Source: Trachythela sp. YZ-2020 (Eukaryota > Cnidaria > Anthozoa > Malacalcyonacea > Clavulariidae). From it: 64,000 nt of DNA. Positions 22,206 to 29,089 of the stretch are shown here, piece after piece. The stretch is taken from the NCBI GenBank assembly GCA_016169945.1, contig JADLSH010000170.1, positions 620,001 through 684,000 on the forward strand, written 5' to 3'. Position numbers and translations under genes: made by a program. The notes below the pieces were generated by a model. That model had not been told where the DNA came from, searched no databases, and saw nothing but the letters and a program-made list of their open reading frames with translations. Every line of letters begins with the position of its first letter. Positions within the stretch are counted from its first letter, which is position 1.

Positions 22206-22349
22206 TTAAACGTTTATTATTTTCTCACACGATCGTGTAACGAGTAATCGTCTTTTTGAGTATCTGTTAAGCTTTCTCCTTTTAGTAAACGTGCCGATTT
22301 TACGTATCAAGTTCTCATCTAGTTTTTTCACCGTTTTTTTCTTCCCCAT
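22206..22349 (-). CDS. Small basic viral frame, 47 residues
   Basis: The ATG at 22349 starts MGKKKTVKKLDENLIRK and the frame ends at 22206. It is strongly basic. An alternative frame over the second half (LLKGESLTDTQKDDY) is also open, so a shift is possible. It is the last gene of the minus-strand set 22206-25560. The family is unknown. Confidence 0.35.
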   Translation of the reverse strand: MGKKKTVKKLDENLIRKIGTFTKRRKLNRYSKRRLLVTRSCEKIINV

Positions 22350-22371
22350 GTTTTTCTATAGCGAAAAAATA

Positions 22372-22617
22372 TTATTCATTTTTAATAATTATATAGATGT
22401 CGTTTAATACTGAAGGTTTTTTTCGTCTTATTAAAGCGATTAGCTCTTCTTTTTCACAACCTATTTCATCACCTATTTCATAACCGTATTTTACTATCAG
22501 TGTAGATATATCATGTTCATTATATAAATCCATATACTTAAATATTTTACATATTAGTATGTCGTCATCATCACCTTTTGTTTTTTTTTGCTTTTTTCTC
22601 ATTTGAATCTTTTTCAT
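22372..22617 (-). CDS. Unrecognised viral protein, 81 residues
   Basis: The intact frame starts at an ATG at 22617 with a lysine-rich N-terminus (MKKIQMRKKQKK), then acidic and helical sequence (DLYNEHDISTLIVKYGYEIG). It overlaps the end of the upstream gene by 47 bases in another frame, which is typical of compact viral coding. No family was recognised. Confidence 0.55.
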   Translation of the reverse strand: MKKIQMRKKQKKTKGDDDDILICKIFKYMDLYNEHDISTLIVKYGYEIGDEIGCEKEELIALIRRKKPSVLNDIYIIIKNE

Positions 22618-23218
22618 TTTTTCTTTTACGTAAGCTTTCCTTTTCTACAGGTGTAGAGTCAGGTGGTGGCGGTTGTGTACGAAGTGTGAAAATCGCACAA
22701 TCATAACTGGTTAGATAATCTTCTAAACCTTTCAAATATACTTTCATATCCAACTTTTTTCCCAACATATAATTATCATATTGACAATCGCCCCGTTCGA
22801 TTTTTTTTGCTTGATAGCACATCCCTGTATCATAGTCGTCATCTTCATTACCATAAGCTGTAGTTGGTTCATCTTCAGCCAATGTTTCAGTTTTTTTCTG
22901 CCTTCTTATTTCAACACCGTACATGCTATCTTTCACCACCGTACGTAAACGTTTTGCAGGGTTTTCGCACACGATTTCAAACAAATTAGTTAACAGTTTT
23001 CTTAAATCTATTTTGCTTAGTACACAATGTAAAGCAACTACGTTATCAATTGTTTCAAAACAATATGGAAAATTCGCATTAAAACTTGCCGTATCCGATT
23101 TGTAATGTTTTTTCGTATACGTGTTGAAATAAATAACATGACGATTGCTATTTTCGTTTATCGAACTAAGATATTTTTTTCTACCGTCTTCAATTGGGAC
23201 ATGTAGAAAGGCAGGCAT
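22571..23218 (-). CDS. Unrecognised viral protein, 215 residues, basic C-terminus
   Basis: The intact frame with ATG at 23218 begins MPAFLHVPIEDGRKKYL. A proline run lies near residue 180, and the C-terminus is Lys/Arg/Glu-rich (RKRKNEKDSNEKKAKK), suitable as a nuclear localisation or nucleic-acid-binding tail. It overlaps 23190-23900 by 29 bases upstream and 22372-22617 downstream. No stop or shift is seen, unlike the capsid module. The family is unknown. Confidence 0.6.
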   Translation of the reverse strand: MPAFLHVPIEDGRKKYLSSINENSNRHVIYFNTYTKKHYKSDTASFNANFPYCFETIDNVVALHCVLSKIDLRKLLTNLFEIVCENPAKRLRTVVKDSMYGVEIRRQKKTETLAEDEPTTAYGNEDDDYDTGMCYQAKKIERGDCQYDNYMLGKKLDMKVYLKGLEDYLTSYDCAIFTLRTQPPPPDSTPVEKESLRKRKNEKDSNEKKAKKNKR

Positions 23219-23900
23219 GTTTTTGACCGGCTACAAAACGAAATGAATATATAACACCAGAGTTGTTTCTCTTTCTATAATTTTTTTCAAACCTTTTGTA
23301 TATTTCATCGATAAGTTTAAATTGAGAATCGTCACACGTACATAATTCTAAATTTAACAACCTGCACGAACATTTTTTTATAATCATATTAAATAAAACC
23401 CAATAATAAACTAAATCGTATGCTACATACGTATGCTTTTTAGCAAAAAAAACACGCATCACATCAATGATATTTTTTTCATTTAACATGGTTATAGAGC
23501 ATAGAATAGTAAAATAACCATCTATTAAAAAATCTATTATTTTTTTCTTTTTGTTTTCTGTTAAACCGTTTTCACAACGCACCTCTGTAACTTCTTTAAA
23601 CGGTTTTAATTTTTGCTCAAATAGCCCACAAATATTAAAATTATAATAATTGTATGTAAAAACCACAATGACACAATATCTTACACAACGCTTTAGATCG
23701 TCGTATATTATTGTTAACGTAATTTTTTTTTCTTTTATTTCAATATTTCGTAATCGAATCACATTATGCACGAACGAAAAGGTAGATAGAAAAAATATTT
23801 CGTTTTCTTCATTAATAATTTCATCATTTAATCCTTTATCTATTTGTTTATCGTACATGTTTTCATGATATCCTTTAAAATCACTCATTTGACGCGACAT
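23190..23900 (-). CDS. Unrecognised viral protein, 236 residues
   Basis: The intact frame with ATG at 23900 begins MSRQMSDFKGYHENMYDK. The middle is hydrophobic and tyrosine-rich (VVFTYNYYNFNICGLF), and a cysteine cluster (CSCRLLNLELCTC) lies near residue 180-192, possibly metal-binding. It is the first gene of a three-gene overlapping run. A TATA-like AT-rich stretch lies at about 23935-23960. No match to polymerase, ATPase or protease motifs was seen. The function is unknown. Confidence 0.6.
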   Translation of the reverse strand: MSRQMSDFKGYHENMYDKQIDKGLNDEIINEENEIFFLSTFSFVHNVIRLRNIEIKEKKITLTIIYDDLKRCVRYCVIVVFTYNYYNFNICGLFEQKLKPFKEVTEVRCENGLTENKKKKIIDFLIDGYFTILCSITMLNEKNIIDVMRVFFAKKHTYVAYDLVYYWVLFNMIIKKCSCRLLNLELCTCDDSQFKLIDEIYKRFEKNYRKRNNSGVIYSFRFVAGQKHACLSTCPN

Positions 23901-24199
23901 CTTTGTGTGTTTGTGAAAAATACCTTACCATCTTATTGTGTTTTATACTTTTTATTTTATTTAATACGTTGATAACAAATATTTGTAATAATGTTAAAAT
24001 AATTTTGCTAAAATAATCATATACTTTTTTTATTACAATTTTATTCATTTTGTCAATTTGTCTTAACGATTGTAAAATTTTAAGAGATATTTTATTGCTA
24101 TGTTGATATTCTGTTTCAACGCCTGTTTTTATATTCTCCCGTAAATTATTTTATAATCTCTATAACCACCACCTAATGATAAATAACCGTATTCGCAAA

Positions 24200-24347
24200 C
24201 GTCTGTAAAACAATGTGTTTAGCGATTTGTTTGGCATTAGCCAAGAACAGGTGTGTTTGCTGAATCGATTGGTGGTATTTTCGTCAGTTTTGGGCGAGGG
24301 GCGCCAAAGATACAAGCTCTCAAAGTCATCATGCTTTGGCGGTTGAT
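24200..24347. repeat. Dispersed repeat of about 147 bp, copy 1
   Basis: Closely similar to 43153-43298 (TTTGTTTGGCATTAGCCAAG, GGGGCGCCAAAGATACAAGC). In the second copy it is joined directly to the 923-bp repeat, whereas here it is followed by other sequence. Confidence 0.85.
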
Positions 24348-24439
24348 ATTCGACGCTACCATTTAGAAAGAGTTAAATAAAGAAGAAAAGTATGTGTGAT
24401 TTATTTTTGAGAAGAAAGAGTATGTGTGATTTATCCATA

Positions 24440-24485
24440 AAAGTGGATCGACAGGATCGTATAAATTATCCTGTTGAACCACTTT
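24440..24485. terminator. Hairpin with 18-bp arms
   Basis: Arms 24440-24457 and 24468-24485 pair at 16 of 18 positions around a 10-nt loop. It lies in the gap between two minus-strand viral genes. It could be a transcription terminator, a processing signal or a small-RNA precursor. Confidence 0.5.
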
Positions 24486-24595
24486 CATAGATTTTTTCAT
24501 AAATAAAAGAAGACAAGATGATATAAGGAGGCTTTATCATTTGAATATTCAAAACCACAGTCATACGTGTGGGGCAAAGACATTTTTTCTAGCGT

Positions 24596-24647
24596 ATAAA
24601 CTGGGTAAGATGATCTATTTTTTTTAAATCATTCCTGCCCAGTTTAT
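24596..24647. terminator. Hairpin with about 20-bp arms
   Basis: The outer arms ATAAACTGGG and CCCAGTTTAT pair perfectly. The inner arms (GATGAT/ATCATT) pair with a small bulge around a T-rich loop. It is the second hairpin in the same intergenic gap. Confidence 0.5.
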
Positions 24648-24785
24648 TGCGTTATTAAAAAATAATAAAAAAGAAGAAGAACAAGAAGAAGAACAAGAAA
24701 ACCAAATCATTTGTCCCGAGCGTGCACCGACATCACATAAAAAAATAACATGCGTACAACAACTTTTATTTCATAATTAGATTTA

Positions 24786-25082
24786 CTACAACAAATTGTT
24801 CCTTATCACTAAAACCATAAACAATTGCCAATCATATCTCATAGATTCTTTCATTTTCTCCCATTTCACCGTCATACCACGTGTTACAATATCGTTTGCA
24901 AACACTTCATACAGACTGGTTGTACATATGGTGTGAAACTTCATACGGGAATTGTATGTGAAAAACTCGTCAGCCATTTCTTCCTCCTCATTCGTTTCTC
25001 CATCATCATCATTTACGTCTATCTGTTCGCATAACATTCCATGATAATGCACTTTTTTTCCTTCGTATTCACTCCCGATCAT
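24786..25082 (-). CDS. Unrecognised viral protein, 98 residues
   Basis: The intact frame has an ATG at 25082 (MIGSEYEGKKVHYHGML). A short acidic stretch (NDDDGETNEEEEMADE) lies near residues 24-39. A TATA-like TTATAATATATC lies about 35 bp upstream. No family was recognised. Confidence 0.5.
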   Translation of the reverse strand: MIGSEYEGKKVHYHGMLCEQIDVNDDDGETNEEEEMADEFFTYNSRMKFHTICTTSLYEVFANDIVTRGMTVKWEKMKESMRYDWQLFMVLVIRNNLL

Positions 25083-25162
25083 TTTTTCGCATGCGTCAGA
25101 GCTGTGTTGATATATTATAAAAAAAGAACATTTTTCAATATATCTTGTATATCTAACTAACT

Positions 25163-25560
25163 CGCTAGCTGTTATATTAATTTCGCGAATTTTACTACAT
25201 GGTAATGTAGGCCCATAGGACGAAAAAAATTGTCTTCAGCGTATCGTTTTAACATAGCTCGTGCCATTTTCACTCTGAAAAACATGTAGTATCTCGCCGC
25301 ATTTATACCTTTTTATTCTCGTCGTCGGTAATATAACGAAATACTTCACAAATCATTTTACGATATTTTTCATGAATTCTTTCTTTAAACAAACCATCAC
25401 CATAAGCATCGACTATCATCCCCATCAAAGTTAAAATATTCATTTTAGTATCGCATATCGGGTTTAAACACATGGACGTGCTTTGTCGAAACTTAGAATT
25501 CCAATTAGTAAAAACATTGTTTTGAACTAAAATAGCATTTTCTATCGAATATTTTTTTCA
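25163..25560 (-). pseudogene. Unrecognised viral gene with one frameshift
   Basis: An open stretch (IENAILVQNNVFTNWNSKF, then TKMNILTLMGMIVDAYGDG) runs to about 25310. There, at a run of A, it changes frame into INAARYYMFFRVKMARAML and ends near 25180. No ATG was found at the start, so the 5' end is uncertain. It reads with the genes at 22.2-25.1 kb. Confidence 0.4.
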
Positions 25561-25658
25561 TCTTGAAAATATATGTATACGTCAGAAAATACATAAAAGC
25601 ATATAAAAAACGATGCGTATAAAAATCATTTATTCGTATAAAAAAATTAACTCTAAAT

Positions 25659-25970
25659 ATGCACCCCTTTGATAATGACTGTAGCTATGTCTTTAATAAA
25701 GATATTACCGAGTTAAAAATATGGTGTTGGGAAAAGCCAATATTACAACATTGGTGGAAAGGATTAATAGAATTTAAAAAAGAAAAAAATATAAAAGATG
25801 CTTTAAAAAATGTATGTATAATAGAACCTATAAAAAAAGATGATGATGATTTAGATGTAATTGATGAGGATGGTGAAGAAATGTTTTTTCATGATATGGA
25901 ATATTACTATGAATACTTTGATTTTACATCTTACAAAACGTATCAATTATACGATTTGAAACATGTATAA
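25659..25970 (+). CDS. Unrecognised viral protein, 103 residues
   Basis: The intact frame starts at an ATG at 25659 (MHPFDNDCSYVFNKDI). Three TATAAA-like words lie within 75 bp upstream. The protein has an acidic segment (KKDDDDLDVIDEDGEE) and is Tyr-rich at the end. It is divergently placed relative to 25163-25560. The family is unknown. Confidence 0.5.
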   Translation: MHPFDNDCSYVFNKDITELKIWCWEKPILQHWWKGLIEFKKEKNIKDALKNVCIIEPIKKDDDDLDVIDEDGEEMFFHDMEYYYEYFDFTSYKTYQLYDLKHV

Positions 25971-26244
25971 TCGTTTTTTTCATTAGTATAATCATACCTT
26001 ATCAATTATACGATTAAAACATGCACATGTGTTTTTTCGTTCTCTTATGATATTTCATCTTACATTTAATTCATACATGATTACTTTAAATTTTACACTA
26101 TTTTCCATCCTATCTATATCTTTACTTAATTGTTCTAATGTATAATCGTTTTTTTCATTAGTATAATAATATTCCCGTTCCATCTAGAAAACAAATATAA
26201 TAAAAGATGTTAATCGCATATTTTTTTTATTTGTATTCATCAAT
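25971..26244. other. Short intergenic region with direct repeats
   Basis: ATACGATT.AAACATG and TAATCGTTTTTTTCATTAGTATAAT recur (about 25970 and 26143). No gene was seen. Confidence 0.5.
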
Positions 26245-26436
26245 ATGGGAAGAAAAAAACGTCAACGAGGAGGATTATGGAGGTATGGATGGCGTTATAA
26301 ACGTAACGATTTTAAACAACGAGGAGGTATGATAAACAATACCGGTAAATTAGCTAGTCGTGTAAAAAAAGCTCGTGGTAGTAAAGATGATAAAATGTGG
26401 AATAATGTAAAAAGACGTGGTAAATTTTATCGTTAG
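26245..26436 (+). CDS. pX/pVII-like basic peptide with two GG sites
   Basis: A 63-residue intact frame begins MGRKKRQRGGLWRYG. Arg, Lys and Trp dominate the first part. Two GG pairs (QRGGL and QRGGM) resemble cleavage sites of adenovirus-type maturation proteases. The composition suits a DNA-condensing core protein. Together with the next gene it links this half to the capsid module at 8-13 kb, although family membership is inferred only from composition and layout. Confidence 0.5.
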   Translation: MGRKKRQRGGLWRYGWRYKRNDFKQRGGMINNTGKLASRVKKARGSKDDKMWNNVKRRGKFYR

Positions 26437-26469
26437 ACAATATATTTGCGTTTCATTAAAATATATAAA

Positions 26470-26490
26470 AGTAAAAAGCGGCTGAGTTGT
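26470..26490 (+). promoter_or_regulatory. TATA-like box before the second basic peptide
   Basis: AAAATATATAAAAGTAAAAA lies about 35 bp upstream of the ATG at 26504, a normal TATA distance if transcription starts close to the start codon. Confidence 0.35.
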
Positions 26491-26503
26491 TAATTATTTC
26501 AAT

Positions 26504-26689
26504 ATGAGAAGAAAAAAAATACAAAAAGGTAGTGGTATTTGGCGCAATCAATACCTATACATGGTAGGAATTTTCCCAAAAAACCAAAGACGATTAATGC
26601 GTCGACGTCGACGTCTTCCAACTTATCATAAAAAACAACGTGGAGGTTTCGGCTGTCTAATATCACTTATTCCCGGCTTATTTGGTTAA
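26504..26689 (+). CDS. pX/mu-like basic peptide with GG site and hydrophobic tail
   Basis: A 61-residue intact frame. The N-terminal part is basic, with an arginine-rich core (QRRLMRRRRRLPTYHKK). QRGG follows and then a short hydrophobic tail (FGCLISLIPGLFG). This order of basic region, GG and hydrophobic tail is shared with 10300-10482 and with adenovirus pX/mu. It starts 68 bp after the previous basic gene on the same strand. Confidence 0.6.
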   Translation: MRRKKIQKGSGIWRNQYLYMVGIFPKNQRRLMRRRRRLPTYHKKQRGGFGCLISLIPGLFG

Positions 26690-26692
26690 AAA

Positions 26693-26944
26693 ATGGAAGT
26701 AAAAGATGTAACGATTTTCTCAAAAAAACCATTACAACGTATAGCCAAATTAACAAAATGTAAAAAAACAATATACGGTGGTGTATATGATGGTTTTGTA
26801 AAAGATCATGTCTAAAGAATAGAGCTAAAAGAATTTGAATATAATTTAACGCAAGAATTTGAACGAGAAGGTATAACAAGTTTCTATAAAGTTGTACAAA
26901 TAAATAATAAATTTGTTCTTAAATCCAAAAATGAAATAAAATAA
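26693..26944 (+). pseudogene. Small unrecognised viral gene with one in-frame stop
   Basis: The ATG at 26693 begins MEVKDVTIFSKKPLQRI. A TAA at 26813-26815 interrupts a frame that otherwise continues for 42 codons (TQEFEREGITSFYKVV) to a stop at 26942-26944. It starts 4 bp after the stop of the previous gene. No family was recognised. Confidence 0.5.
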
Positions 26945-26982
26945 AATGTTAAAAAATTTTGTGTGTTGTACTATTATATATA

Positions 26983-27035
26983 TATACATACAGGAATCTA
27001 ACCTGTACTTTAAAAAAAGTGCTACAGCATGTATA
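26983..27035 (-). other. Four-way-junction (cloverleaf) element, copy A
   Basis: Read on the minus strand: outer stem TATACA/TGTATA, then TGC-TGTA-GCA, CTTT-TTTT-AAAG and TACAGG-TTAGATT-CCTGTA, with no unpaired bases between helices. The same plan recurs at 27905, 28721, 28895 and 29022 on the plus strand with compensated base changes. Confidence 0.75.
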
Positions 27036-27212
27036 CTTTTGGGTATTCGGAGAACAACAATCACAGGGTTATTTTACCAAGAGATGCACTGACATACTCA
27101 TCACATAAACCATACGCACAACTGTATCGTTACATGCGCGCACCGCATGTTTTTATAATAAATAAAATATAATAACGATTTTTTAATCTTTTATTAAAAT
27201 ATTTCATACACT

Positions 27213-27659
27213 TTAATATTTTAAAAAAAAACGAACATATTTTCTTCGATCGTCATAATCCTCATCACCAAGTAACGATAAAAAATATTTTGTGCGATTT
27301 TCATCAAAATTATGAGCAAAATAAACTTCTGAAACAATGTTTATATAAAAATTCTCTGAGAACACTTCTTCAATTACTTGCTTGATTTTTGAAACAGTTC
27401 GTTTTCCATCACATAACATAGATATCCAATACCGATGTGTTTTCTTTATTTCTAAATCACATAACGATAACACATGTACATGTTTAAAAAGATATTCATA
27501 TTTTTCTTCTTTAAATTTCACACTCCATTCGTCAGCTATAAGTTGTATCACACCATCGTTACTCCACACTACGTTTTCTTTAACATCTATTATAATTTCA
27601 AAACCATCAGTTCTTTCTTTCAAATTCATTACTCGCTTGCTTCTTTCTTTCAAATTCAT
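27213..27659 (-). CDS. Unrecognised viral protein, 148 residues
   Basis: The intact frame has an ATG at 27659. The first 10 codons (MNLKERSKRV) are a direct duplication of the next block (MNLKERTDG), so there are two possible start codons 30 bp apart. The rest is mixed acidic and aromatic (DEWSVKFKEEKYEYLF), with no recognised motif. It is the last gene of the AT-rich block. Confidence 0.5.
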   Translation of the reverse strand: MNLKERSKRVMNLKERTDGFEIIIDVKENVVWSNDGVIQLIADEWSVKFKEEKYEYLFKHVHVLSLCDLEIKKTHRYWISMLCDGKRTVSKIKQVIEEVFSENFYINIVSEVYFAHNFDENRTKYFLSLLGDEDYDDRRKYVRFFLKY

Positions 27660-27878
27660 TTTTTACTTGCACTCTTCATATATCCTTCATATATTTATAT
27701 CTTTTCTCGTTAAGCTAATTACAAGGTTTAAAAAAATTATGGTTTTTAAAGAAATGCTATATACTTTTCTTTCTATAAGTAAGCTTCTCTTTCACAACTT
27801 TCACAACAATCAGTATATCTTGCAACATCAGTACATCTTGCTCTGCTGTTACACTCTCTTTAATCTCTCAATTTTTTA
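27660..27878. other. AT-rich gap before the cloverleaf array
   Basis: Two plus-strand frames exist here but look like shadows of the minus-strand gene and AT-rich sequence. Nothing else was seen. Confidence 0.4.
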
Positions 27879-27960
27879 GGGTTTTTTAACAAACCCTCCA
27901 TTCCTATACACACTGTTGTGCTTTTTTTTAAAAAGAACAGGTTAGATTCCTGTTTGTGTA
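27879..27960 (+). other. Hairpin plus cloverleaf element, copy B
   Basis: The hairpin GGGTTTTTTAACAAACCC (27879-27896) is followed after 8 nt by outer stem TATACA (27905-27910) and TGTGTA (27955-27960). Arms CAC-TGTT-GTG, CTTTTTTTTAAAAAG and AACAGG-TTAGATT-CCTGTT lie between. One T-G pair in the outer stem would be a G-U wobble in RNA. Confidence 0.75.
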
Positions 27961-28000
27961 TACTTTTTTATAGAACGCTCTTTCAAAAAAATAATATATA

Positions 28001-28601
28001 CCGGGTGGGGCAAAAAAAAGTACGACTGTTTGATTTAGTATAACTTAAAAACTAAAAGAGCTATTACACTTAAACATGTTTCTTTGCATTCAGCGATGTC
28101 TAACTTAAATCTTGATTTATGCCATGTGCATTTTCATGCAATATCGAATGAGATAGCTGCGTTTAAACTTGACTAAAATATTTTGGAACTGTCGAGAATT
28201 AGCTAAAAACGGCCTATTAAACTAATTTGATAACCGTTACCATTTTATCGTAAGTATTATTTAAATGAAGTAAAGTTGAAGTTAGAAATGTTTCTTGAAT
28301 AGATATGCTCTTTTATTCTAACATCAACTTCACTTCATTGAAACGAATACTTGCGTAAAATGCTAATGGTTATCAAATTATTTAATAGACCATTTTTAGC
28401 TAATTCTCGACACTTCCAAAAACGTTTACTCAAGTTTAAACGCAGCTATCTCAGTCAATATTGCATGAACATGCACATGGCATATATCAAAATTTAAGTT
28501 AGACATCGCTGAATGCAAAGCAACTTGTTTAAGTGTAATAGCTCTTTTAGTTTTTAAGTTATACTAAATCAAACAGTCATACATTTTTTTGCCCCACCCG
28601 G
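28001..28601. mobile_element. Palindromic MITE, 601 bp, mariner-like
   Basis: The ends CCGGGTGGGGCAAAAAAA and TTTTTTTGCCCCACCCGG are inverted. Each is flanked by TATA, so a TA target duplication is possible. The arms are nearly complementary along their whole length to a centre near 28300 (for example CTAAAAGAGC/GCTCTTTTAG and GTCTAAC/GTTAGAC blocks). It has no coding capacity. It lies between cloverleaf copies B and C. Confidence 0.85.
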
Positions 28602-28695
28602 TATATAACACAGCGTTACCAGTACATATTTTCAAAGACAAAGAAGAAGTTGGAGATGGTTCACTTGATAGAATTGTTTGGTTAATTTTTTAAAA

Positions 28696-28777
28696 GGGTT
28701 TTTATAAAAACCCTATATCATATACACACTGTTGTGCTTTTTTTAAAAAAGAACAGGTTAGATTCCTGTTTGTATAT
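28696..28777 (+). other. Hairpin plus cloverleaf element, copy C
   Basis: The perfect hairpin GGGTTTTTATAAAAACCC (28696-28713), 7 nt, then outer stem TATACA (28721-28726) with TGTATA (28771-28776). Adding A28720-T28777 extends it to 7 bp. The inner arms are as in copy B. Confidence 0.8.
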
Positions 28778-28869
28778 AAAGGATGTGTGTCTCATACTAT
28801 CCTACAGCTCTACAGTTCTTGATGTTCTTAAATGCTAGTCGGACTATTCGTTAAAAAAAAATTTAAAAA

Positions 28870-28949
28870 GGGTTTTTATAAAAACCCTATATTATAGACA
28901 CACTGTTGTGCTTTTTTTAAAAAGAACAGGTTAGATTCCTGTTTGTATA
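28870..28949 (+). other. Hairpin plus cloverleaf element, copy D
   Basis: The same perfect hairpin (28870-28887), 7 nt, then outer stem TAGACA (28895-28900) with TGTATA (28944-28949). One G-A mismatch occurs in the outer stem. Inner arms match copies B and C. Confidence 0.75.
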
Positions 28950-28998
28950 AATACCTAAAAATCCTAAATCGTTTTCATTATTTATTTAATTTTTTTTA

Positions 28999-29089
28999 GG
29001 GGTGCCAACACCCCCATCAACTATAGGCACTGTTGTGGCGTCCACGCGCGCGCATGTGCGACGTAACAGGTTAAATTCCTGTTCAATAC
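28999..29089 (+). other. Hairpin plus cloverleaf element, copy E (divergent)
   Basis: The hairpin is GGGGTG-CCAA-CACCCC (28999-29014), different in sequence but in the same place, followed by 7 nt. CAC-TGTT-GTG and AACAGG-TTAAATT-CCTGTT are kept. The middle arm is now GC-rich and longer (29038-29064, GCGTC paired with GACGT). The outer stem is poor. Confidence 0.6.

Larger units (their letters stand above)
23901..24785. other. Intergenic region with hairpins and a dispersed repeat
   Basis: It holds no supported gene. It contains the repeat copy 24200-24347, a short direct repeat of GTATGTGTGATTTA (about 24388 and 24420), two long hairpins (24440-24485 and 24596-24647) and an AAGAAGAAGA-rich stretch at 24665-24700. 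Confidence 0.6.

Noticed and set aside
12978..22206. CAATTATA at 13059 and 22154 as the Helitron insertion duplication
   Set aside because: Helitrons do not normally duplicate their target, and joining the flanks does not restore the integrase frame.
26983..29089. Cloverleaf elements as true tRNA genes
   Set aside because: No linker bases at positions 8-9, a 3-bp D-like arm, no anticodon arm of normal size, and an internal T-run that would stop Pol III.
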